DNA of 64,000 nucleotides from CAVVXN01 sp963772585 (GTDB lineage: Bacteria > Planctomycetota > PLA2 > JAEUHO01). The translations under genes were made by a program, and so were the position numbers. The stretch is taken from the NCBI GenBank assembly GCA_963772585.1, contig CAVYXV010000010.1, forward strand, positions 434,001 through 498,000, given 5' to 3'. Positions 42,858-50,348 of this stretch are shown here, in pieces (within the stretch, counting starts at the first letter, position 1; each line of letters starts with the position of its first letter). The notes beneath the pieces were generated by a model. That model did no database searches and was not told the origin of the DNA. It saw nothing but the letters and a program-made list of their open reading frames with translations.

Positions 42858-44906
42858 ATGCAGCCGGAAGAGGCACGGGGGTCCGAAGAAGAAGGGGCGG
42901 AGGCGCCGCCCCGCCGCTCGCGCCGTCGCCGGGTGCGGCGGACGTCGTCGTCCGCCGCCCCGCCTGAGCCCCCCTCCTCAGGGGCCGGCTCGGATGTCGT
43001 TTCCGAGGGGGAGCCCTCGGCGGGGCGGACGCGGCGCCGACGCCGGCGTTCCACCCGCAAGAAGGCGGGGGGCGAGACCGCGCCCGGCGACGCCGCGCCG
43101 GCGAAGAAGCCGGGACCGCGCCGTCGCAAGGCCGCACGGGAACGGGAGGCGGCCGCCGAGATCCCGACGGACGGGCCGGTGCGGAAGCCCGGGAGGAAGA
43201 AGCGGGCGAAGAAGGCGGCCAAGAAGGCGGCGAAGAAGAAGACGCGCAAGCGGACCCGGAAGAAGGCGGATCGCGGGAATGCCCCGCCGGCGGAGGAACG
43301 CGAGGGGGGCGAGGCGTCCGCAGGGGCCGCCGCCGGGGAGGAGGAGGGTGTCGCCGAGGCCGTGGCGGCCACGCCCGCCGAGCCGACGGAGAAGATCCTC
43401 CTCGTCAACGCCGTGGATCCGGAGGAGGTGCGGATCGCGCTCCTCGAGGACCGGCGGGTGGAGGAGCTCTACGTGGAGGCGGCGGAGGAGCGTTCCGCCA
43501 CCGGGAACGTGTATCGGGGCCGGGTGCAGAACGTCGAGCGGGGGATCGGGGCGGCCTTCGTGGACCTCGGCCGCGGGCTGACCGGCTTCCTCCACGTCTC
43601 CGACCTGCCGAACCGGCCGCCGAAGGCCGTGATCACCGACCTCGTCGAGCCGGGCCAGGAGATCCTCGTCCAGATCACGCGCGACAGCATCGGGAAGAAG
43701 GGACCCGCCCTGACCGGCCGCATCTCGCTTCCCGGTCGCTACCTCGTCCTGCTCACCACCTCGGATCGCTCCGGCGTCTCGCGGCGTATCGGCAAGGGGG
43801 GCGTGCGCGAGCGCGCGCGGCGCTTCCTCGAGGACCTGGAGCTCCCGGAGGGGATGGGCGTCATCGTCCGCACCGCCGGGGAGGACAGCCGCCTCGAGGA
43901 CCTGCGTCGCGACCTCGACCACCTCGTGCGCGAGTGGCGCCGTCTCGAAGCGCTCGCCACGCAGTCCGGCCCGCCGGCCCTCCTCCGGGCCGAGAGCGAC
44001 GTCGCCGAGCGAGCCATCCGCGACATCATGCCGACGGATACCGAGCGGATCGTGGTGGACCGGGAGGACCTCGCGGCCCGCGTCCGGACGATGCTCACGA
44101 CCTGGTACGGTCCGATTCCGCTGCGTCGCGTCGGCGGCGACGACCTCGAGGACGCGCCGGAGGCGGCCGAGCCCCGACCGATGCCGGAGGTGGTGGTCCA
44201 CGAGGGGCCGATGCCGCTGTTCCACGACTACGGCGTGGAGACGCAGCTCGAGGAGGCGTTCCGTCGCGCGGTGCGACTGCCGAGCGGTGGGTCGATCGTC
44301 ATCGACCCCACGGAGGCCCTGGTCGCCGTGGACGTGAACTCCGGCCGTTACACCGGCGAGGAGGACCCCGAGAGCACGGCCCTGGCCACGAACCTCGAGG
44401 CCGCGTCGGAGGTGGGGCGTCAACTCCGCCTGCGGGACCTCGGCGGGCTCATCGTGCTGGATCTCATCGACATGCGGTCCCGGCGCGACGTCCGAAAGGT
44501 CGAGAAGGCGCTCAAACAGGCGCTCGCCCGGGACCGGGCCCGCATCCGCCTGGGGCGGATCGGACCGTTCGGCTGCCTGATCCTCTCCCGGCAGCGGGTG
44601 CGCCAGGCCCTGAGCCGCGTGACGCACGCGGATTGCCCGGAGTGCGGTGGGACCGGTCGCCGCCGCCACCCCGCCGGGCTGGGCCTGAGGGTGCTCCGCG
44701 AGATGCAGGCGAGGGCCGCGCGCGCCCACGGCCGCGGCGGGTTGGAGGTCCGCGTGCCCCGGTCGGTCCGGGAGTGGATCCTCCGGCACCGGGCCAGCCT
44801 CCTCCGGGAGATCGAGGAAGGACTGACCGGGCCGCTCGAGTTGGAGGGCGACGAGCGGCTGGCGGCCGACGGCTGGGCCATGAAGGGCCTGCCTCCCGGC
44901 GCGTGA
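42858..44906 (+). CDS. Ribonuclease E/G family endoribonuclease with a basic N-terminal extension
   Basis: 682 aa. Residues 1-175 are low-complexity and strongly basic, with histone-like KKAAKKAAKKKTRKRTRKKAD runs near 115-140. The catalytic core starts at about 180 with EKILLVNAVDPEEVRIALLED. An S1 domain follows (GNVYRGRVQNVERGIGAAFVDLG). The DNase I-like site carries the metal ligands in VAVDVNSGRYTG and VLDLIDMRSRRD. The zinc-link is seen late as CPECGGTGRR. It processes rRNA and degrades mRNA. The extension replaces the C-terminal scaffold of E. coli RNase E and may bind RNA. Encoded just before rplU-rpmA, a common location. Confidence 0.93.
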   Translation: MQPEEARGSEEEGAEAPPRRSRRRRVRRTSSSAAPPEPPSSGAGSDVVSEGEPSAGRTRRRRRRSTRKKAGGETAPGDAAPAKKPGPRRRKAAREREAAAEIPTDGPVRKPGRKKRAKKAAKKAAKKKTRKRTRKKADRGNAPPAEEREGGEASAGAAAGEEEGVAEAVAATPAEPTEKILLVNAVDPEEVRIALLEDRRVEELYVEAAEERSATGNVYRGRVQNVERGIGAAFVDLGRGLTGFLHVSDLPNRPPKAVITDLVEPGQEILVQITRDSIGKKGPALTGRISLPGRYLVLLTTSDRSGVSRRIGKGGVRERARRFLEDLELPEGMGVIVRTAGEDSRLEDLRRDLDHLVREWRRLEALATQSGPPALLRAESDVAERAIRDIMPTDTERIVVDREDLAARVRTMLTTWYGPIPLRRVGGDDLEDAPEAAEPRPMPEVVVHEGPMPLFHDYGVETQLEEAFRRAVRLPSGGSIVIDPTEALVAVDVNSGRYTGEEDPESTALATNLEAASEVGRQLRLRDLGGLIVLDLIDMRSRRDVRKVEKALKQALARDRARIRLGRIGPFGCLILSRQRVRQALSRVTHADCPECGGTGRRRHPAGLGLRVLREMQARAARAHGRGGLEVRVPRSVREWILRHRASLLREIEEGLTGPLELEGDERLAADGWAMKGLPPGA

Positions 44907-45007
44907 GCGCCGGGGCGGACCCGTTTGTCCTTGGGCCGTCCGCGCGCGATCGCTACGCTCTTGGGCTCGCCACGATCCCCAGGACGCCCTCCCCAGGACC
45001 GACCCTC

Positions 45008-45316
45008 ATGTACGCCGTGATCAGCGACCGTGGAAAGCAGTACCTCGTGGCTCCGGGCGAGCGCCTCCGGGTGGACCGGCGCAGCGAAGGGCCCGGCGAG
45101 ACGATCGTCTTCGACCGGGTGCTCCTCGTGAGCGGCGACGACGGCATCCGGACCGGGACCCCCCTGGTCGACGGGGTGCGCGTCGCGGCAACGGTCCTCG
45201 GCGAGGTGAAGGACCGGAAGTTGGTCGTCTTCAAGAAGAAGCGGCGGAAGGGGTACCGGCGCAAGCAGGGTCATCGCCAGCGGTACACCGAGTTGCGGGT
45301 CGAGTCCGTCGCCTGA
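45008..45316 (+). CDS. rplU: 50S ribosomal protein bL21
   Basis: 102 aa. MYAVISDRGKQYLVAPGE is the family N-terminus and VFKKKRRKGYRRKQGHRQRYTEL the rRNA-binding C-terminal motif. TACGCT at 44952-44957 may be its -10 box, about 50 nt upstream. rpmA follows 42 bp downstream and obgE after that, the standard bL21-bL27-Obg order. Confidence 0.97.
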   Translation: MYAVISDRGKQYLVAPGERLRVDRRSEGPGETIVFDRVLLVSGDDGIRTGTPLVDGVRVAATVLGEVKDRKLVVFKKKRRKGYRRKQGHRQRYTELRVESVA

Positions 45317-45358
45317 TCGCACGGCGCCGAGAGTCGCGAGGAGCCAGGAGCACAGGCC

Positions 45359-45604
45359 ATGGCACACAAGAAGGGCCAGGGATCGACCCGCAACGGGCGG
45401 GACAGCAACCCCCAGTACCGGGGCATCAAGCGCTACGCGGGCGAGCGCGTCCATCCCGGCCACATCCTCGTTCGCCAGCTGGGCTCCCGGTTCCGGCCCG
45501 GCAAGAACGTACGGATGGGTCGCGACTACACGCTCTATTCCGTGGCCGAAGGCGTCGTGGAGTTCCGTCCCAACCGCACGGTCCACGTCCTCGTCGGAGA
45601 GTGA
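45359..45604 (+). CDS. rpmA: 50S ribosomal protein bL27
   Basis: 81 aa. MAHKKGQGSTRNGRDSNPQY is the conserved N-terminus that reaches the peptidyl transferase centre; no cleavable extension of the Firmicutes type is present. HPGHILVRQLGSRFRPGKNV matches the family fold. AGGAGCACAGGCC provides the ribosome binding site. It lies between rplU and obgE in one operon. Confidence 0.97.
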   Translation: MAHKKGQGSTRNGRDSNPQYRGIKRYAGERVHPGHILVRQLGSRFRPGKNVRMGRDYTLYSVAEGVVEFRPNRTVHVLVGE

Positions 45605-45660
45605 GCGCCTGACCGGCCCGGACCAAGGGCCGGAGCCTGCGCTCCGACGCGGATCCCGCC

Positions 45661-46724
45661 GTGTTCCTCGATGAATGCCGACTGAGCGCCCGGGCCGGAC
45701 ACGGCGGCGACGGCGCCGTCGCGTGGCGCCGGGAGAAGCGCGTGCCCCGCGGCGGTCCCGCGGGGGGGACGGCGGCGACGGGGGGAGCGTCGTTCTCCTC
45801 GCCGACGCCCAGCTCACGACGTTCGGCGACGTGGAGGACCTCCGCATCGTGCGCGCGGAGGCCGGGCGTCCCGGCGCGGGCGGCAACCGCTCCGGGCGCA
45901 AGGGGGCGGACCGCGTCTTCAAGGTGCCGCCCGGAACGACGGTCTACGAGCGCGCCACGGGGCGCCGGCTCGTGGACCTCGTCGAGCCGGGACGGGCCTT
46001 CACGGCGGCCCGCGGCGGGAAGGGAGGGCGCGGGAACGCCCGGTTCGCCAGCGCCACCGAACAACGTCCCACGCGGTTCGAGAAGGGGACCACGGGAGAG
46101 GAGCGGGACCTGCTCCTGGAGCTCAGGCTCCTGGCCGACGTGGGGCTGGTCGGCCTCCCCAACGCCGGCAAGAGCACCCTGCTCGCGCGGCTCTCGGCGG
46201 CGCGGCCCAAGGTCGCGGACTACCCCTTCACCACCCTCGGGCCCCACCTGGGGATCGTGGAGGTCGGTCGCCTCCGGTTCGTGATGGCCGACCTCCCGGG
46301 GTTGATCGAGGGGGCCCACCGGGGGCACGGCCTCGGTGACCGGTTCCTCCGTCACCTGGAGCGCACGCGCCTCCTCCTCCACCTCGTGGACCTGGCCCCC
46401 CTGGAGGGCGGGGACCCCGGCGCCCGCTACCGGACGATTCGCAGGGAACTCGCGCGCTACGGCCGGGCCCTGGCCGAGAGGCCCGAGATCGTCGTGGGAA
46501 CGAAGGCTGAACTCCTGGGGGAGGAGGAGCGGGCGGCGGCCTTGAGCCGGCTCGGCCGGGAAGCCGATAGGAGGGTGCTCGCCGTCTCCGCCGTCACCGG
46601 CCGGGGGCTCGAGGCGTTGCTCCGGGAGGTTGCCCAGGCCCTGGCCGGGGCACCGCCGCCTCCCGAGGTGCCGGCCCGGGTCCCCCCGGGCGGGGAGACG
46701 CCAGAGGAGAGGCCGCTCCCATGA
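45661..46724 (+). pseudogene. obgE: GTPase ObgE/CgtA, one-base frameshift in a G run
   Basis: GTG 45661 opens the true N-terminus (MFLDECRLSARAGHGGDGAV, then REKRVPRGGPAGG), but the frame then changes within the seven-G run at 45762-45768. The next frame continues DGGDGGSVVLLADAQL to the stop at 46724. One more G would give a single protein of about 354 aa. The glycine-rich Obg domain, Walker A (LVGLPNAGKSTLLARL), switch I/II (DYPFTTLGPHLG, MADLPGLIEGAHRGHGLG) and the TKAE specificity motif (here GTKAELL) are intact. Obg is essential for ribosome assembly, so a sequence error is likely. The stop overlaps the pilT/U start (ATGA). Confidence 0.85.
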
Positions 46725-47896
46725 ACGAAGACGTCCTGCGCTACTTCCAGCACATGGTGAAGGAGCAGGCCTCGGACCTCATCCTCCGGGCCGGCTACCG
46801 GCCGTCGGTGAGGGTCGAGGGGAAGATCCGGTTCCTCACGGAAGACCCGTTCACCGAGGAGCAGGGACAGTACCTGCTGACCGAGATCCTCGAAGCCGAC
46901 GAGGTCGCGGAGTTTCGGCGGACGAACGAGAAGGACACGGCAATCGTGGTGCCCGGGGTGGGGCGCTTCCGCACGAACATCCTCAGGCAGCGGCGACGGA
47001 TCGCCTTCGTGTTCCGATACGTCAAGGAGGCGGTGCCCACGATGGAGGAGCTGCACCTCCCGACGCGCCCGCTCCACCGGCTCTCCAGCCTCCACCGCGG
47101 CCTCGTGCTGATCACCGGGATCGCCGGCTCCGGCAAGAGCACGACGCTGGCCTCCATGATCGGCTACATGAACCGGCTGATGCACCGGCACATCGTGACG
47201 ATCGAGGACCCCATCGAGTACGTCTTCCAGGACGATCAAAGCGCCATCATGCAGCGCGAGATCGGCATCGACACGCGCGACTACCACACGGCCCTGAAGG
47301 CGGTCGTGCGCCAGACCCCCGACGTGATCCTGGTCGGCGAGATGCGGGACATCGAGACGGTGTCCGCCGCCCTGATGGCCGCGGAGACGGGACACCTCGT
47401 CCTCGCCACGCTGCACACCGTCAACGCCGTGCAGACCGTCGAGCGCATCCTGTCCTTCTACCCTCCGCACCAGCATCAGAGCGTGCGCCTGCAGCTCTCG
47501 CTCGTGCTCGAGGGCATCGTGAGCCAGCGCCTGATCACCCGCCGTGCGACGGCCGGCCGGGTGCCGGCGGTGGAGGTGCTCCTGGGGACGCCCAGCGTGA
47601 AGGAGATGGTGCACGATGGGCGCACCCGCGAGCTGCCGGAGGCGCTGGAGGCCGGCCACGCGTACTACGCGACCCAGACCTTCAACCAATCCCTCGTCGG
47701 TCTCGTCCGCGACGGGCTGATCGACGTCGAGGACGCCCTCGATGCGGCGGACAGCCCGGACGAGCTCAAGCTCGCCTTGCGCGGCATCACCAAGGGGGTC
47801 AGCACGATCGAGGCGACCTACGCCGAGCCGCCGGTTTCCTCCCCGTCGGCCACGGAGAGCCGTGCCGTCCCGGGAATGACCCGGTTCGCGCGGTAG
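46721..47896 (+). CDS. Type IV pilus retraction ATPase, PilT/PilU type
   Basis: 391 aa. It depolymerises pili for twitching. The N-terminal PAS-like domain begins MNEDVLRYFQHMVKEQASDL. Walker A is TGIAGSGKSTTLASM; the Asp box shows IVTIEDPIEYVFQ; Walker B is DVILVGEMRDIET; the His box is LATLHTVNAVQTVERI. The GEMRD-E-T form and the C-terminal tail fit PilT/PilU rather than the extension ATPase PilB. Its ATG overlaps the obgE stop, joining pilus and ribosome genes in one transcript. No pilB or pilC is in the window. Confidence 0.92.
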   Translation: MNEDVLRYFQHMVKEQASDLILRAGYRPSVRVEGKIRFLTEDPFTEEQGQYLLTEILEADEVAEFRRTNEKDTAIVVPGVGRFRTNILRQRRRIAFVFRYVKEAVPTMEELHLPTRPLHRLSSLHRGLVLITGIAGSGKSTTLASMIGYMNRLMHRHIVTIEDPIEYVFQDDQSAIMQREIGIDTRDYHTALKAVVRQTPDVILVGEMRDIETVSAALMAAETGHLVLATLHTVNAVQTVERILSFYPPHQHQSVRLQLSLVLEGIVSQRLITRRATAGRVPAVEVLLGTPSVKEMVHDGRTRELPEALEAGHAYYATQTFNQSLVGLVRDGLIDVEDALDAADSPDELKLALRGITKGVSTIEATYAEPPVSSPSATESRAVPGMTRFAR

Positions 47897-47899
47897 TCT
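47894..47899 (+). promoter_or_regulatory. -10-like element TAGTCT before the PDZ membrane protein gene
   Basis: TAGTCT overlaps the pilT/U stop codon and ends 8 nt before GTG 47908, an alternative start of the next gene. It fits the same spacing seen at other starts in the window. Confidence 0.3.
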
Positions 47900-47946
47900 A
47901 AGGGGGTGTGACCGGGCCCCTCGTCGGCCCCCGGGAGATGCCCCCG

Positions 47947-49212
47947 ATGAGAGCGCACCACCAGCGCCGCCTTCTCTGGATCGTGAACGCCGGCCTCGGC
48001 CTCGCCCTGGCCGGGCTGGGGGCGTGGTACCTGCTCGACGTGAAGGCCCAGGTCGCGGACGCCGGGTACTTGAGTCCCAAGTACGCTCAGCAGGCGCTCC
48101 GCAGCTACGAGGATCAGCCGCCGGCCAACCAGTCGGCCCTGAAGGTCCCCGTGGCCCTGGACGAACTGGGGGAGGTCGATCAGCCGCGCTTCGTGAAGAA
48201 CAAGCTCCACTGGTGGTGGCTCTACTCCGGTCCCGTTCCTCCGGCGCCCCCGGAGGACGCGAAGGTGGATACCCGGAAGAAGCCGACGGTCAGCGAGTTG
48301 TCGAAGCTGGGGGACGTCCAGTTCGTCATCTACTGGCCGCCGGATGACGGCGAGGAGATCGCCGCCGAGTCCGTGCTCTCGTGGAAGTTCAAGGACGAGA
48401 AGACCGGGGAATTCAAACCCGGGGAGCCGATCCGCGAGAAGACCGGCGACCCCTGGTCCATCCGTCTCGTGAACCTGAAGCGCGCCCCCGCGGGGGGCAT
48501 CGAGATCGTCTACGAGGTCTTCGACGACGCGAGCACGGACGATATGGAGCCGAAGGGCACCTCCCAGGGGTTCCAGTCGATCGTCTGGGGCGGGCGGGAA
48601 GCGACGGACCTGGAGAAGCAGGGCCTCATCGTCGTCGACTCCAAGACGGGCGGCGCGGCCGAGGACGGCACTTCCGGCGGGTCCGCGGACGGCGAGGGGC
48701 CGAGCGCCTCCGCGAGCGGCAACGGGACGGGTCCCGCTCTCGGCACGGTGGACCTCGCGGAGCCGGAGGCCGGCGCCTCGGCCGGTGGAAGGGGCTCCAA
48801 GGACGAGGTCCGGGCGGACGTGCAGTGGGACAACCCCACGCAGGCGACGGTCACGTTCAACCAGGACACCTACGACTACTTCAAGGGCAAGGACGCCGAC
48901 TCGATCGCGAAGACGATCAAGACCCAGGTGGCCAAGGACGAGAACGGCCGTGTCATCGGCGTCGCCATCACGGGGCTGGACGCGAAGAGCCCCGCCTCGA
49001 AGTTCGACGTGCGACCCGGCGACGTCGTCGTCTCGATCGACGGCAAGCCCGTGTCGTCCCGGTCCGACATCGTGAACATCGTGCAGGGCATGGACCCGAG
49101 CGTGAGCCGGGTGACCGTGGTGATCGACCGGCGCGGCCGCAAGATCACCTACGTGATCGATCCGCGGGATCCCGAGACCCGCCGCAACGCCCGCTACCTC
49201 GACAACCGGTAG
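47947..49212 (+). CDS. Bitopic membrane protein with C-terminal PDZ domain (GspC-like layout)
   Basis: 421 aa from ATG 47947, chosen because GGGAG (47933-47937) sits 9 nt before it; GTG 47908, 8 nt after a TAGTCT box, would add 13 residues. One membrane helix (LLWIVNAGLGLALAGLGAWYL, about residues 9-29) is followed by a periplasmic part with a beta-rich segment and a Gly/Ser/Ala-rich linker (about 235-290). A PDZ domain ends the protein (SPASKFDVRPGDVVVSIDGK). The helix-linker-PDZ layout resembles type II secretion GspC. Following pilT/U directly, a role in pilus or secretin assembly is inferred, not shown. Confidence 0.72.
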   Translation: MRAHHQRRLLWIVNAGLGLALAGLGAWYLLDVKAQVADAGYLSPKYAQQALRSYEDQPPANQSALKVPVALDELGEVDQPRFVKNKLHWWWLYSGPVPPAPPEDAKVDTRKKPTVSELSKLGDVQFVIYWPPDDGEEIAAESVLSWKFKDEKTGEFKPGEPIREKTGDPWSIRLVNLKRAPAGGIEIVYEVFDDASTDDMEPKGTSQGFQSIVWGGREATDLEKQGLIVVDSKTGGAAEDGTSGGSADGEGPSASASGNGTGPALGTVDLAEPEAGASAGGRGSKDEVRADVQWDNPTQATVTFNQDTYDYFKGKDADSIAKTIKTQVAKDENGRVIGVAITGLDAKSPASKFDVRPGDVVVSIDGKPVSSRSDIVNIVQGMDPSVSRVTVVIDRRGRKITYVIDPRDPETRRNARYLDNR

Positions 49213-49225
49213 GGGCGCCGTCGCG

Positions 49226-49231
49226 TAGAAT
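49226..49231 (+). promoter_or_regulatory. -10-like element TAGAAT of coaX
   Basis: TAGAAT ends 8 nt before the coaX ATG (49240), with no ribosome binding site in between; a transcript from here would have a leader of about 2 nt. Confidence 0.45.
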
Positions 49232-49239
49232 CCCCCTTC

Positions 49240-49998
49240 ATGGGTGACGCCGAACTGACCATCGTGGTGGACGTCGGGAATTCGGGCGCGAAGATCGGTG
49301 CCGTGCGCGGCGAGGACGTTGCCGGGCCGAAGCGCCTCGACGAAGCGACGGGAAGGGGCGTGCGCCGGGAGGCGGAGCCGCTCCTCCAGGGAGGGGAGGG
49401 CCGGTTCGTCGTCTTCGGCAGCCAACCCGGCAAGGTGAAGGACCTCGCCTGGGAGATCGGGAAGCTCCGCATGGGGCCCTGCGTCGCCGTGGGGCCCGAG
49501 CACCCCGGTCTGCCGCGCGCGCGCGTCGAGCATCCCGAGCGTGCCGGCGTGGACCGCCGGGTCCAGGTCCTCGGCGCGGCCTCGATCGCGGGGGGGGCGG
49601 TGGTGGTCATCGGTTGCGGTACCGCCCTCACCGTGGACCTCGGCGACGCGGACGGGGCCCTCCTCGGCGGGGCGATCCTCCCGGGGCTCACGCTGGGCAT
49701 GCGGGCGCTGGCGGCCGGGACGGCGCGGCTGCCCGTCGTGACCCTCGAAGGTCCCGTGGGGATGCCCGCGAGGGATACGGAGACGGCCATCCGCACCGGC
49801 ATCCTGCTCGGCGCCGCGGGCGCGATCGGCCACCTGCTCGCCGAGGCCGGTCGAGCCGATGTTCCCGTCTTCCTGACCGGCCAGGACGCGGGGCTGCTCG
49901 TGGAGCGGCTCGGGCGGCCCGTCCGTCGGCATCCGGGGCTCGGCCTCCTCGGGGCCGCCGTCGCGGCGCGCACGCGCGGCGGCGAGACGTTTCGGTGA
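49240..49998 (+). CDS. coaX: Type III pantothenate kinase
   Basis: 252 aa. It phosphorylates pantothenate in the first step of CoA synthesis and uses the ASKHA fold. VVDVGNSGAKIGAV is the phosphate-1 loop with the catalytic Asp; VIGCGTALTVDLGD is phosphate-2; GGAILPGLTLGMRAL is the pantothenate region; VFLTGQDAGLL is the adenosine motif. The middle part is more divergent than in the Pseudomonas enzyme, but the order of motifs is complete. Confidence 0.92.
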   Translation: MGDAELTIVVDVGNSGAKIGAVRGEDVAGPKRLDEATGRGVRREAEPLLQGGEGRFVVFGSQPGKVKDLAWEIGKLRMGPCVAVGPEHPGLPRARVEHPERAGVDRRVQVLGAASIAGGAVVVIGCGTALTVDLGDADGALLGGAILPGLTLGMRALAAGTARLPVVTLEGPVGMPARDTETAIRTGILLGAAGAIGHLLAEAGRADVPVFLTGQDAGLLVERLGRPVRRHPGLGLLGAAVAARTRGGETFR

Positions 49999-50348
49999 CG
50001 CGAGGCCACGCACGCCGCGAGCGCATTCGCACAACCGCTCCGACGCCCCTCCTGGCACGACCGCGTACCAGTGCGCAAGTTCTTGGGCAACAAGGACTTG
50101 TGAATGTGGTTGGGCGCCTCGACTGTGGAATGGGGTTTGCCACCTTCTCCCCCGCGCCAGTGGTCTCCCCGGCCACTCGCGGGACCTCCAAAAGCCTTTA
50201 CCCGGCACGGAGGCATCCGTAGATTGACGGGGAGGCGCCGGGCCCGGGAGTGTTCCCAACTCCCTGGCACAGCGTCACTAGCGCCCAGAGGACCGGTTCT
50301 CGGGATCGCGTTCAGACGTCCGGTTCGCCGGGCGGAGAGAGGACGTCC
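49999..50348 (+). other. Intergenic region upstream of the lipoprotein genes
   Basis: 350 bp without a gene or tRNA. The middle (50070-50210) is noticeably less GC-rich than its surroundings and holds the paired CAAGNNCTTG sites. No two-box promoter with good spacing was found. A ribosome binding site, GAGAGAGGA, ends the region. Confidence 0.35.
50076..50100. promoter_or_regulatory. Paired 10-bp palindromes CAAG-N2-CTTG (possible operator)
   Basis: CAAGTTCTTG (50076-50085) and CAAGGACTTG (50091-50100) share the same four-base arms and are spaced 15 bp centre to centre. They lie about 250 bp before the lipoprotein gene at 50349. Two similar sites in tandem are unlikely by chance in GC-rich DNA; binding by a dimeric regulator is inferred. 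Confidence 0.4.

Noticed and set aside
45661..46724. obgE starting at ATG 45675 in the downstream frame
   Set aside because: That N-terminus is Arg-rich and unlike Obg, whereas GTG 45661 gives the conserved family N-terminus before the G-run shift.
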